In this document: piece after piece, positions 47,045 to 59,278 of the stretch
Layout of the letters: the number at the start of each line of letters is the position of its first letter
How positions within the stretch are numbered: the stretch's first letter is position 1
Source of the DNA: Scedosporium boydii
Lineage: Eukaryota; Ascomycota; Sordariomycetes; Microascales; Microascaceae
Length of the DNA stretch: 64,000 bases
Assembly: GCA_002221725.1 (NCBI GenBank)
Contig: NJFT01000032.1
Coordinates: 186,001-250,000 of the forward strand
Reading direction: 5' to 3'
Program-made: the position numbers and the translations under genes
The notes under the pieces: model-generated
Told to the model about the DNA's origin: nothing
The model's input: only the letters and a program-made list of their open reading frames with translations
Database searches by the model: none

Positions 47045-50000
47045 GCACGCGAAATGGAGGATGCAAGCCGGCGCCCGTGGTGTTTGGGAAGCGGGATTGA
47101 AGATGAGTCGAGTGTCTTGCTTGTCGCGCTCGAAGGGGTTGGTAGTAGGGCGGTGTGTGGAAGGTCGCGTATACAACAATTCCACCGAAGAACCCTAACT
47201 GTCGCGAAGAAGCGTAGGATAGGGCTCAAAGGTGCATCGCCAATCGAGCACGGGAGGAGTAGGTAACGTGGGTTCGCGGGTCGGTGTAGGAAACGAAGGT
47301 GGCAGGAAAGTCGGTAGAAAATAAACGGTGTTCAGATGGCAATTCGCCAACCTCTGAGGAACGGGGAACAAGTTAGCGTCAGTGTCACAAGGCAAAGTCG
47401 TTCTCTCCACGAAATAAGTATCGCAAGTAGCCTGTGCGAATGTGTGTCGAGGGAGCGCTGGATGGAAGACCCCAGGAGCTGAGGGCATCAACCATGGAGA
47501 TGGCAACAAAGGGCGATCTCCACCGACGTGTTCCCCGCAACGGAACAAGCACACGAGTGTTTCGGAGACCCACCGAAGCTTCTGTAACGAGTCGTGGCGA
47601 ATGGAATAATGAGGGGACCTGAGCCAGACTTACCAGGCTAGACACACTGGGAGAGAAAAAAGAAATAAATGTTTTAGACTCGAGGTGTCGCAGACATGTA
47701 ATCTAGAATGATCACAGAATGTCGGTTCCAATGTTGGGCAACAGAAGGGTAGGATTTTTGGCCACAATGTCGCGTCTCGCAGAAAAGAAAGGGTGAGGGT
47801 GGCGGAAAATCGACCGAGTTTTGGGGGGGAAGTTAAATGCGTCTGGATGTTTTTGTCGTCGACTCGGCCCAGTCCAAGAGCGAAGGAGGAAAGTAAGATG
47901 GAAAGTAAGATCCGCGCGGAATGGGAAAAGTAGGTGTTTCGTTTTTTTTTTCGTGCGCGCAAAGAAGTCGCGATCAGAAAAGAGGATATCTAAACCCAGG
48001 TTGTCTAATAGGGGACGCCTAATGATAAATCTTGATGGAAATGTTGACCGGCACAGGAAACTTGGTCCGCTCGTGGGGCAGTATATGCTATGCCTTGGTA
48101 CCTGTGTAAAAGGAAGAAACACTGCATGCCTTGTCGCTCCTGAGCGCCTTCTTCTCGCTACCGAATTCCTCTAAAACATCAGAGCCCGACGAAATGCGAC
48201 AAAGAAGCTTTCTCTAAAGGAAGGCTTTTCTCTATGCGTTGGCCATTGTCTGATGGGAAAATCTCCCGGCGTATGCAAACGAGGCGAGCGAAAGCGAAAG
48301 CGACAGCGCGACCGCCGGTGTTGAGACCTGCGACTAGTGTTTATGCGGGTTGTGGGCGAACCCGATGTTGAGACCTTGTGTAGGTGAGCGGTGAGAGGAA
48401 CAGGACGAGAAAAGGATGAGATGTTGTACCAAACGCTCGAAGATCGCGATCACGGCGAGGCCCCAAGGAGGTTAGGATAGAAAAAAAGAAAAGGTAGAAA
48501 AAAAATATAACGGGTTTCAATAAGAGAAGGAAGGTTCTCAAGAAGCGGGGGGGAGGAGAGGTAAACGATGTTGCGACACGAGACCACTGGTGGACGACGT
48601 CCAAGAGCCCGCTTCTGGCCTCAGGTTGGCCACAGCGTTCGAAGATGAGGGTGGAGAGGACATTACACCCTATTTCGTACGTCTACAATTACTTCATACA
48701 ACATACACCCACCCATGGAGTGCCACTGCCTGGCGCTATTCCAAGTACTCTGCTCTAGCGTCCGGGTACACTAAGGTAAAGTGGACGCTATGAGACGAAG
48801 ATGGTGGGTTGGATCATTTGAAAGGGGAGGAAGGAGGGTGGCTGGTGCGCCAGACTTTGGGGCAGTCTCAACCTGACCCAGCGTAGGTCGGTCGACCAAG
48901 GCTGGCCCCGGCCCAGCCAGCTGCAGGTGGGTAATATCAGAAATCGAAGGGGGAAAGGGGCAAGAAACGCGAGGAAGCCATTATGGACTAATATCAAACA
49001 TTGCTACAGTACTCCGTAGTGTACACTACAACACGGAGGGTCGTTGGTACCCTGTACAGTGCACTAGCGTTCTCTGTGTTACCCTTACCCCATCTCCCGC
49101 CACCACCCCTCCCTTCCATCTCCCAGCCGTGCCTTCTTGTCTTCTGGGGAATGGTTCTCCGCTCAGCCCAATGTACCTGCCCTGGAAGAGTCTGCGACAG
49201 AGAACTCTCACTTCCTTTTCTGTTTTAACAATCGCACAGACAGAGGAACAAAAATTTGGGTTTTGGATAGTCTCAGCACAGGACCACTTTCATCATAAAT
49301 TCTTGAGAAATCAGGGGATTTCTGCCGTCTTGCCTGAGCTTATCCAACTTTAAAGTGGAGAGGCGCGATCATGGGAACAGTTACAACCATCTGGTGTGTT
49401 AGATGTACTCGTGTTCTATAAACTGGCACGGTTGACCTACTTAAAACAGTCTTTTAAGGCAAATATGTACTGTACGCACTGTATCGTGCGGTCATTGATG
49501 GCGTACCAAAAATAGGAGGTACAACGAAGTACCTTGGTGCAAAGCTGCAAGTTCGATCCACAAGGCTTTTTGATCGGGATAGCCATTGTTAATTTACACA
49601 CGCGAGTCTCCAGTCACCGTTGTATGCAGCTGAAAGGTGATATTTTATATTTTGACAGGCGCAGTAAATAGAATCGATTGATCAATGATCAATATCAATA
49701 TAACACGGGCAAGGAGCGGAAGCTGCAGCTGTTTTAAAGGAAGCTCTTACTTCCTGTTGCGTCTTGTTGCTTCGTTAAACTCCGCCAGCTCTCGATGATG
49801 TGGTCTTGTGTGTTTTATGTACTTTCTCATTCCACCCTCTGCCTACCTTGTATATATGTACATGCGTCCAGAGCGGAGGTACCTCCACTCTGCTGCAGCA
49901 CAGTATTGTTCAATTATTTTGCTTCATAGGTGGAGGCTTGACTGCAGGTGGAAATTTACCAGAGCAGGGGCCAAGGAGGGAACCCTTGGTACCTGTGTGG

Positions 50001-53000
50001 GATCAATACATAATCCGGCATGGAACAAGTTTAGTGTGCTTCACTCGCTTCGTACTGTATTGTCCACTCCAGACGACGACGCAACTCTATCAAAAGGGAT
50101 GCAGATATTATCATCACGCTAAACATGCAAGTACACTGCAATGGGTGGGGAGTAGGGGGCGGGTACGACTACCTTGCTAGTACCTTACTAGGTACATTTG
50201 CCACGGAAACCTAAATAATCTCTTTGTTCAAGACGTAGGAGTACGCTTATGACAGGCGATTTCGAGTACTGGGTACGAGGACGGCCGAGGAACTACATCT
50301 GTTAAGGAGGTATTGTTCTTTTTTAGGTGGATAGTGACACTTGGAAGTATATGTGGCGAGGAGTTTATTGCGGAGCAGGATTCTTGGGGGGGCCAAACCT
50401 TATATCCAGCGTTTGTTTTTTAAAAACGGGTTTAAAGAAAAAGGAGTAGAAAGGTGGGAATATTACGTGCCCGAGAGAGAAAAACCAAGCAATTGAGACA
50501 TAGTGGGGAGGGAAACAACGGTACGGGAAGCTGCTCCATTCGTGGAGATCAGGGCTCCGGTGAAAGAGTCTAGGCCCAGTGGGAGCGAGCGATTCATGTT
50601 CGAACAATACCAAGTCCCCTCCTGGTTGATGCAAGGCGCGAAGGAACAAAGCACTCAACCCTTCTTGCTGCGAAACCCATGGCGCCCTCCCTCACTCCTT
50701 GAAATATGCAAAGTGACTTCCCCAGAGAAACGAACAGGGTAGCAGGATATGCAGATGCGGGAGAGTTTGAGAAAAGTCAGGATGCGGAGGATCTGCCGCT
50801 TACCATTCGGATGTCGTCAACCAGGGTAGCATCACAATGTGCGAAGGAGTCTGAGAAGGGTGCAAGCCTGCATGCATTGAACCTACACATGATGGCACCA
50901 ACCTCCGCCACCTTGGCCGTTGTCCATTATCAGCGGAAAAGAAATGGCTTTGCGTTTCCCCAGAACGTGGCCTGGGGTTAAAATGTGGGGAGTAGGGATT
51001 TGGCGAAAATCTTTCATGCAGAATCCATCTTCCCTTCGTACTCACCGATGGAAATATTACATTGGAGGGTTGGCACGAGCATCGACTGAGAAAAGGAGAT
51101 AATGTTATAATCTTTTACCGCTAATTACATGCTCCGACGTTCCCTCCTGCAAGTTCTAGTCCCAAAACGTAATGCGGAGATGCGGTGCTTCCGGTTTGCT
51201 GGGAACATTTTGACTAGACTTGCGTTGGAACTAATACTGGGACAAGAGCCGGAACATTTTGGTTCAAGAGACGGAATCCTTGGGTTGATTCAGACGACAG
51301 CTCTCAAGCTCATTCGACTTGCGTGGGCTCGCCAGTTCCGAGGCTCTTTCGTCTCCCCACAAGCTTCAGCAGGGAAACCCTGGATCTACCCTCTTGAAGA
51401 CACCGTGACAGGGTTGGAACGGATACTGTTGTGGAGCTTCTAATATTCCCAGGCAATAGCGTAGATCGACGCCCACATCTCCCCTTGTCTGAGAAGAATG
51501 ACAACCACTCATCATGCCCTAAATCGCGGTTCTCGTCCGATTACAGAAAAACTTGCCTGCCGAGGACGTCTTGGACATTGCTAATACCACGACGAGTATT
51601 TCATATTCCGGCATAGGCAATTGCATTGCCATGCTAAGCGACTAGACGTGGACGGCGCATCACTGGTGGGAACTCAAGCGACGCCCAGCATTGATCCTGT
51701 CCCAACTTTTCTCCATCCAGTGTCGCACCTTCCCATTGGAATGGGACAAGAGCCTCGCTATAAAACTAGGGCTTGACTAGCCGGATTAGTCGTTAACCTG
51801 GATTGAAGAGTGACGATTCCATTTGGGAGTCGGGACAGCAGCGAACATGCCGCACAGTAACTTTAGTTCTGTGATGGCACTATGTTTCCCCAGATCATTG
51901 CTATTCGCAGATTCAAGCTTACACTGGGAGACTGCGCTAGACCATTGGCTATTTCCCCACATGACGCATGTGGCAAGTGCAGTTCAAGCTGCAGATAAGT
52001 CTCTGTACATGCCCCATATTTGTCCTTTGGTAGTGTGCAATTGTAGTCTAGAATGAACCGGTGAAGGATGAAGCAAGCACCTAGCGGAAAGGGGGGAAAG
52101 TCCGATCGATGGCTTGCGTGCAAAGAAGACAAGGGTATTTGACATCTACATGTATCGCCGTCAGAGCGGGCCGATGGTCTTGACAGCATTAGGAATATCC
52201 CAGGACAGACAGCCTTGTGGGGGAAAATTAGCCGTCTCTCTCCTTGGGCCAGGTGCCATGTAGGTGCAGTCTTTGTGCGGTCGTGATCGTAAGGATTGCT
52301 CTCCAGTCTTTTTCGTTCTTGAGCCCTCGTCCCAAACTGCACCGTGCCCGGCCTGTCCACGCACGATCCGGGACCATCTCCTCTCCGCCCGCAGACAACG
52401 GGAGAGATACTACCGACATGACAGCTGCTACATACTAATGGTACGATCAAGAGGAGACCTTTGTTTTTTCTGTGAGACAAGGTCCCTTTGTGACTCCACA
52501 CAGAGCCGAGAAAGTGGCGCGAAATACCGTCTTCCGTACGACAATGCCACGCAGCGAACAAAGGGGAAGGTCGTGCCGCATTCGAGGATGCAGCCATTTC
52601 ATTCATACGTACTACAAGTAGGCTCTTCCACCCTTCTTGCTCTCACTGTCGAAAACCGGCTGGCGACTCGGGGCATACCACATTCGTCAATTAGTCACGG
52701 TGCCCGTTGACACCGATCGGCGATCGTTCTGTTGGTATTACAACTTTGCGATGAGTTTGGTCGTGACTCGTGCCCAAGGCTTTCTTACCACTTCAGGAGA
52801 TCGACAAAGCGAAAGGAGAGCGGCCCTCCACTTTAGAGCCCGTTCCAATTGACCGGCCAAAATCCGAGGTAATATACGTGTTCCTGGGTTGGAGAAGAAC
52901 GTTCTAATTATACCACATTCATATCTGTCAGTCTTGTGGACCGGTCTGCTGCTTGTTCGGGGAAGGCTAATTAAGAGGGGTTCAAGCACGACACCCATCT

Positions 53001-54870
53001 TTGGCCAACCTATCACGAAGCTTAACGAGACCGACCCGTGCTCATCCCGGATCGCTTCATATACGGGGGTGCCTTGTATAAAAGGCACTTCTCAGTAGCT
53101 ACCGATGCTGGCTCCATGCATTTGTGCAAGGCATAAAAGATGCCGGCCTAGGGCTTTCTGGTGCCTTGTTTAGTGAGATCGTGTAAGTGGTAACGCGTTT
53201 CAACAACATCGAGGTAGACTCCGCTCCAGCCTAAATGAACAGAGATAATATCGGCAATATCTCCTTCGCCTACTGATTGGTTTGCATAGGATGGGACATC
53301 GCATATATTTCGGTCGACTGCACCCTGACTAGGTAAGGAGTGAAGACAGCCTAGCATCGAAGACTATCGAACTGTGAGAAGAAACGATGGTCAAAGCAAT
53401 GCACTCTTACACGCAGTAACTGGCCTGTCCTACTTCGCAGGTCGTGTTCCCAACGAGACGAAACCCATGGGCTTGGCTCTGTGCGTTTTTGGCGGCTTAT
53501 ACTGTCTGGAACTTTGGCTGTTCCGTGGTAAAGTTTGATGTTCGATGGCTTGGGCTTTGGCTTGAGCTTGTTCCATTAACTGAATTTGCCTGGCGCCTAC
53601 AAGATTTTCAGGGTTCCTGAGGTGCCGTCGGATTCGATTTCAATGCTTTTACCCCGGATTATCCTCCTTGGGCTCTTGTCCCTTGCTTCAACTTATAATT
53701 CTCAAGCATTGTACCCGCCACGATACCACCCCAGATCCGCATGAACCTGACACGGGCTGAAAGTACTTCGTACTTACACTAGTACTTCGTAATAGGAAGA
53801 CTATTATTATTATGTCCTGCACCTGACGAAGGCATCCCGAGTTTAGACATTCAGAGTACATAACAATGGAATTTGATCGAGGTAATGTACAAAGCATAGT
53901 TGTTTCCCTCCAGTGCAGGATGTCCTGCTTCTCGGCTCTTAACGAGTGAAAGACTTTTTCTTTCGTTTACTTGGACTGTGTTCTTTCGCCCCCTCGACAC
54001 GACAGAACGCCCGCATCCATGGCATGTCGCCTATCGACATGATTAAATGCAGGCAGCCGTCACGTAACAATGCAGCAAAGAGGAACAAAGGAATACAAAA
54101 ACTATCTACGAAGTGAGAAAACGAAAGTTGAAATCCATGAGTGGCATGATTTCTATCTCTTTTCTTGGTCTCTTCTTCCGTCATATTCCAGCTCTTGCTA
54201 TTTTGACATTGTTTATTTTTAAAGCCTTTTGTCACATTTTCTACACCTTAACCGAAAATAGGTTTGGTGGCATCAGAACAGACGAATCCTCGAGGAGGAA
54301 CTTCATTCGAGATTCGAACCTTGTTTCTGTGTCACTGGATCAATCAAATCAGTCCAGTTCGGGTGGCGCCGGTGAACCTGCAGGTGGAGTCTGTTTTGCC
54401 TTGACGCAAAGAAGGTTCGGCACGCGGACACTTCAGCTACGAAGCAAACCTAAGTAGTTCACTAGTAGCAGACATGCATCGTTTCGAGGGGGTAGATTTT
54501 TCGCCTCTTTCTTTCTTTTCTTTTCCATAAATTTTAACTTTGATTTTTGTGTGTCCTGATTGTGGCCAGATCGAAAATGCTCTGTGGGAATTGGGGAAAG
54601 TTGATTTGAAGGAAAATACAGTGAAAGTTGCACATTATTGACACGGTAAATCGACCTACACTCTCAATTATTCACATAAAAAGCCCCACTCTCACAGTGC
54701 GAAATACCATCATCAAGTCACGTCTCACAAACCGCGGGGGAAAATCAAAGACTCCCCCACCAAAATCGAAACCGTCGCGACGCGTTGACGAGTAATCACC
54801 AGCGACGACTCTCTACAGACTTCTCGAACGAACGAAAAGGTGCTCCGAGCATTCTGCGCCTCTTCGAAAG
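47045..54870. other. 7.8-kb gene-free region
   Basis: This lies between the divergent PSP1-domain and DAD3 genes. No family-like coding sequence was found. It contains three perfect palindromic words of the TACTTCGTA/TACTCCGTA type (49010, 53764, 53783) and one ORF of 247 codons on the minus strand (51863-52606), listed separately. The first 1.2 kb is likely the promoter and leader of the PSP1 gene. The base composition changes several times, with A/T-rich stretches near 49600-49730 and 54480-54700. Confidence 0.4.
51863..52606 (-). CDS. Orphan reading frame, 247 codons, doubtful
   Basis: An uninterrupted ATG-started frame on the minus strand, the longest in the 47-55 kb region. The predicted protein is rich in Cys, His, Pro and Ser, has no membrane span, no signal peptide and no motif I recognise. 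Neither end has a spliced partner that I can identify. By a rough count one such frame per 64 kb is unusual but possible by chance. It is listed so it can be tested, not as an established gene. Confidence 0.18.
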   Translation of the reverse strand: MNEMAASSNAARPSPLFAAWHCRTEDGISRHFLGSVWSHKGTLSHRKNKGLLLIVPLVCSSCHVGSISPVVCGRRGDGPGSCVDRPGTVQFGTRAQERKRLESNPYDHDRTKTAPTWHLAQGERRLIFPHKAVCPGIFLMLSRPSARSDGDTCRCQIPLSSLHASHRSDFPPFPLGACFILHRFILDYNCTLPKDKYGACTETYLQLELHLPHASCGEIANGLAQSPSVSLNLRIAMIWGNIVPSQN

Positions 54871-55226
54871 ATGAATCCCCTAGCATCTCCTCCGGAGCTA
54901 ACGCCCCTGGAGCAAGAGGTCCTTGAAGAATATGAGCGTCTCGCCGAGAACATGAAAAAGGTCAGCCCATAAAAGTCACAAGAAGAGGGAGAATGCGCTA
55001 ATAAGAGAGAATATATTAAAAAAAACAGCTCGCCTTCCTATTAGACGATCTAGCTGATAGACCTAGCACGGAAATCCTAGATGGACTGAGGGATCTGGAG
55101 AGGAAGACGAGTTTGGTGTTTACGTTGTTGAAGGCGAGCGTTTACAGTATTGTTTTGCAGCAGGAGATCGATTGGGGTGATGGTGCTGCGGGGAATCAAG
55201 GGCAAGGGGGCGGCGAGGAGTACTGA
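54871..55226 (+). CDS. DAD3: DASH complex subunit Dad3
   Basis: Two exons: 54871-54960 and 55029-55226, intron 54961-55028 (68 bases), 95 residues. Exon 1 reads LTPLEQEVLEEYERLAENM and exon 2 reads LADRPSTEILDGLRDLERK followed by TSLVFTLLKASVYSIVLQQ, which are the diagnostic Dad3 segments. Dad3 is one of ten subunits of the DASH/Dam1 complex, which forms rings on kinetochore microtubules and ties them to chromosomes in mitosis. The intron donor is GTCAGC rather than the usual GTAAGT; without splicing the frame stops after 33 codons. The intron has GCTAATA as a branch site. Each exon is too short to stand out as an open frame on its own. The gene converges on the uS5m gene. Confidence 0.93.
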
Positions 55227-55611
55227 AAAGACGGGGCAGAGGAGGAAGTTTTCGGGCTGTTCTGTTCTGAGTGATTTGGAGTGAGTTTTCTGATTCCTCC
55301 GCTGAGGGGATGGGCTCTATTTTTGGCTGACAGCCTTGGGAGACTCGACTCGATATGGCGACCAAGACTACAAAGTACTCTCGGAAACCTTGTGCAAGGA
55401 GTAGGCAGTCGGAGTATGTCAAGACGACCTTCTGCAAGCCTAAGCAGAGCGCCGCTAGAAGCTAAGCTTTTAGACGAGTTCACGAATAATGATACCACTA
55501 CAACACAGTCCCCGACCGCCATGAAATAACAACAAAAACCAAAAACTTCTATAAAAACAAGCGGGATATTTTCTCTTTTATGCCCCGGGAAATTCTATAC
55601 ACAACTATACA
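55227..55611. other. Intergenic, 3' ends of DAD3 and uS5m genes
   Basis: A short convergent interval with A-rich stretches. No gene or RNA is seen. Open frames here cross into DAD3 on the opposite strand and are shadows. Confidence 0.5.
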
Positions 55612-57243
55612 CTAGTATACAGAGCCACCATAGTACACCTTCCTCACATCCACCAGCTTCTTTCCCCTACCCTTGGCAATCTCCTCGGGGTCGGGCTGGT
55701 TCGTGAGGGCCAGGAACGTCGCCTTGACGGTGTTCATGGGGTTCCTCGAGCGCGGGATGACGGCCGAGATGTCGTGGATGCCGGCGGCGCGACACATTTC
55801 GAAGAGGCGGTAGGGGACGCGGAGACCGAAGCCTATTTAGAAACGTTAGCATCACAATCAAGAAAACACAATAAAAATTATTGAAAAAAAGGAACAAAAA
55901 AAAGAGAGAAGAAAAAACTCACCAGGAGGACGGGCCCGGAGCTCCACAATAGTTCCCGAAACCTTCTGCCTCACAGTCCCATAAATCGTCCGATTCTCAT
56001 ACCGCCGAATCGGCTTCATGTTTCGAATAGCCAACATACGCGCCGCCATAGCCGCGGTACCGAAATCCGCCGACTTGGCAACGCCGACACCCAGACGACC
56101 GTTGCCGTTCCCGGCAATGACCATGACGGAGGCGCTGCGCACCTTACCGAGACGGGTCTGGTTCGTGACGAAGCGGGTGACGAGCGTCTTGGTGAAGAGG
56201 GAAAGGATGTCGCGGACGGACATGCCCGTGACCTTCTTGAGGAACTGGTAGGTTCCCTCGTCGTCGAGACCTTCGTCTTCGGGGTCGGCGGCGTGTTTGT
56301 AGAGGCCCTCTACGCCGGGGACCTTGCCGAGGGGAGGGGCGTTGCCTGAGGTCGAGATGTTGAGGCGGTCGTCCTCGTCGAAGATTTCGCTCGAGACCGT
56401 GTTGCCCTTCTTCGCCTCGAGCGACCTAGTAAAGTCATCGACAAGCTCGATCAAGATCTTCTGCGCCTCCTCGGACGAGATGGTACCCTCAGGCGCCGCA
56501 GCCTTGGCATCCTTCTCCTCAACCATCTTCTCACCCCCTTCCTCCTCATTAATCAAAAACTTCTTCTGCAACTCCGGCCAAGTCTCCATATCCTGCAACT
56601 CCTGCACCGTCAAATCAATCTCGGCCCCCTGCGCAGCCTTCACCCTCTCCATCGACCGCTTGAACGCCTTCGCCGCAGCCTCGTGCATGTTCTCCGTCGA
56701 CTTGTCCATCATCTTCTCGAACAGCTTCTCCATAAACTCCTGCTCCGACAACCACTTGTAGTTCTGCGCCTCTAGCTTCCGCTCCGCCTTGAGGTCGATC
56801 ACGGGCTGCACCACCGAGAAATCTTCGAGGTACGGTATCCGGTACTTGTCGTCCCGTACCCGCCCCTGAAGCGTCATGTCCTTGGCGTCCACCGCCGCCT
56901 CGCCCGCCTTGACGGCTTCCATCTGCTCGGGCGTGTACTCGTATACCTGCTTCAGGGCCTCTAGCTGCGCCTCGTCGTACTCGGGGAACTTTTGCTTCGC
57001 GTACTCGTCGATCTTTTCGGGCGTCGTCAGGCCGAGCTGGTCGGCCTTGATGCTCTTGAACCGCGGGCGCCGGGGAGCCGCGCGAGGCGTCGAGCTGTGG
57101 AAGGGTCGATTATTTTGACATGTTGCCGTCGCTGTGGCCGTCGCCGCCGCCAGAGTCGGAGCACGTGCTGTCGGTGCCGTCGTCCGGGATAAGGGCAGGA
57201 TGCACCTCGTAAGGAGCGATCCGCCGGGGCGTACGGTACTCAT
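55612..57243 (-). CDS. MRPS5: Mitochondrial ribosomal protein uS5m
   Basis: Two exons on the minus strand: 57243-55923 and 55832-55612, intron 55833-55922 (90 bases), 513 residues. The N terminus is Ala/Thr/Arg-rich and free of acidic residues for about 50 positions (a mitochondrial presequence). A long helical, Glu/Lys-rich fungal extension follows (about 60-300). The conserved S5 double-stranded RNA-binding part is near SVRDILSLFTKTLVT, and the C-terminal S5 domain is SASVMVIAGNGNGRLGVGVAK, RTIYGTVRQKVSGTIVEL, then GFGLRVPYRLFEMCRAAGI rebuilt across the intron. It ends KKLVDVRKVYYGGSVY. The protein belongs to the small subunit of the mitochondrial ribosome, near the mRNA entry channel. The ATG at 57243 begins the only start that gives a presequence. 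Family certain. Confidence 0.95.
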
Positions 57244-58337
57244 AGCTGCTTGTTGGACTCTCCCGCTCGATGAGAAGGGGGGAGCTTAATAGCAGCTATA
57301 AGTTGATCTTCGAGTTTCGTTGTGTGGGTTCAATTGGCGTCAACGAGGTTACTCGGTCGCGTCGTTCGACACCATCTCAAAAATTTTGGTTGCTCGTTGC
57401 GTGAGGTTAAAGCTGACAATTTTCCCAATTTCCGATTTGCAGCTGTCTGTATGCCTCAGGCAGAAAGTCAAGTGGATCAGGCAGGATCGATTATGTCAGC
57501 ACTGTGGTCCTTAACACCATCCTGCCATCCTGGCCAAGCCCAAGTCGGCAAGGGCGATGGAGCATGTCCCTACATCAAGGCTTAACCACACTTCAATTGT
57601 TTCCAAAGCCTCTGTTATCTTGAATCTTGACGAAGTCAACAATCATTCTTTCTTGAAGCTGAATGCATCGTCCATTGCCATTGTATAATATAATAAGAAA
57701 TTTAATGAAATTAATAGCACACTTACGAAGTACTTCGCATACTGAGAGCATCTAAGCGACCGACCGTTGCAGGAAAGAACAGATCCATTGCGCATGCAAC
57801 CAAACCAACCAATCAAACCCCCCCAACATTGGTCGATTTCTGCTGCAATCTTGAAACGCTGGGCTCCCATCTCCAGCGACCAAAAGCGCCTGAGCTCTGC
57901 TGCCTCATTGGGTGCACTGTGACGTCCCCCGTTTCGAGATTTCTCCGATGGGCGTCAACGATCAATGATCGCCATCCCTTACTTCGTACATCTGTTCCCT
58001 CTCCCTTCCTCTTCGTCCTCTTTCTCCCAATTCCCTTCCACCCTTCTTCTCTGTTTCCCTTGCTCTTCCTGCTCTCCTTCAAAAGCCGGTTCTTTTCTTT
58101 TGTTCATAAACTCGTGACAGGTGCACATTGGTTTCTCTTCACTTAGACGATTTTCCCTTGGATACCCTCTGTTATTTTTATCCACATCAATCTAGCAGAG
58201 CCTTAAAATACGACCCCACGGCGTCGGTGCTAGTCGTATCGTCCTTCTGTCCGACCGAGCCGCATTGGACACGTTAATACCGTCGCCATCGACTGCGATA
58301 AACCTCATCTCTCCTCCTTCACGTCAACAACACCAAA
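57244..58337. other. Divergent promoter region, uS5m and 97-residue protein
   Basis: This serves as the 5' side of two divergent genes. It holds two TACTTCGTA-type words (57724-57732 and 57980-57988) and a long C/T tract at about 57988-58080, which is likely the core promoter or leader of the plus-strand gene at 58338. No RNA gene is evident. Confidence 0.45.
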
Positions 58338-58631
58338 ATGGCTACGAACGGGTCTGACGTCAAGCTCACCGGCGGAGGCACCCAATTCCAGTGGTTCCGC
58401 ACTCTTGGAGCAACCGAGGAAGCCGTCATGGTCTTGAACGACCAACCCGTTCTCTTCACCATCCTCCTCGTCGTCCTCGTCACCCTTATTCTCCATGGCG
58501 TCCTCCTCTGGTACATCCACCACGCCACGCTGAAGCCCGAACAGATGAAGAAGAAGAAGGAAGCGAAGCCAGCAGAGAAGAAATCCGGAGGTGGTGTAAA
58601 GGGCTTCTTCCCGGCAGCGTTGAGGCGCTAA
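58338..58631 (+). CDS. Small single-span membrane protein, 97 residues
   Basis: Single exon starting with ATG in a favourable context (ACCAAAATGG). Residues 1-36 are polar, about 37-60 form one strong hydrophobic span (VLFTILLVVLVTLILHGVLLW), and the rest is very basic (KKKKEAKPAEKKS). The positive tail after the span favours an N-out, C-in or tail-type orientation. No family is recognised. Support comes from the long C/T-rich leader upstream, the clean start and the amphipathic arrangement, not from similarity to a known protein. A small organelle membrane or ER protein is possible. Confidence 0.65.
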   Translation: MATNGSDVKLTGGGTQFQWFRTLGATEEAVMVLNDQPVLFTILLVVLVTLILHGVLLWYIHHATLKPEQMKKKKEAKPAEKKSGGGVKGFFPAALRR

Positions 58632-59278
58632 AAAGGCAAGGCAGGCAGGCCATGGCGTCCGAAAGAAGTCCACCGGTGGCTCGATGGTGTTGGTATCGTG
58701 GGAAAACGATCGGCATCAGCACCCTCGGAGGACAGAACTATTTCTGGTGCGACGCCATCTTCCTTTCGGCTGCGAGATTCCGATCACGCCCTTCGGTCCT
58801 GAACGTTCTCAATCAACTTGGGGAGGAAAGTCGCCGCCGCTGGAAGGTGGCTTTTTTAAGTGCGCGATGCGTGCCCTACTTCGGTTTTAGCAAGAATCAT
58901 CCGACGAGCCGACAAGTTGCGGTCATGCATAAATGACCTTCTTCGTTCCCATGTTCTTGCAACGACGCTGTGGCGGGAATTCTCGGTCGTGGGAATGGAG
59001 AAAGATGGAGAAAAACAGACTGCCTCCGTGTTTGGTTTGTGGTGGGTTGTGTGTGGCACATCTTTTAATTCATTAAGCGTATATCATCGAATGTGTTTAG
59101 AATTCTCTTCTTCGTCAGCAAGTCTGTACATAGGCAGTTAACTGGATATGCCAAGAGATATACTCAGGATTCCTTCATTGCCCCGGCGAGGGCGTGGAGA
59201 TGGACAATAGAGTTTTACTTTGCTGATAAACGGTGTTCTTCGCAAATGTGGATCGCCCCTTTGAAAGCAACCCATATT
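58632..59278. other. Intergenic, convergent 3' ends
   Basis: This lies between the stops of the 97-residue protein gene and the minus-strand gene at 59279. The open frames are short and overlap each other. Nothing I can name is present. Confidence 0.45.

Noticed and set aside
49540..49580. A tRNA B-box-like GTTCGATCC
   Set aside because: No acceptor stem or A box lies at the right distance on either strand.
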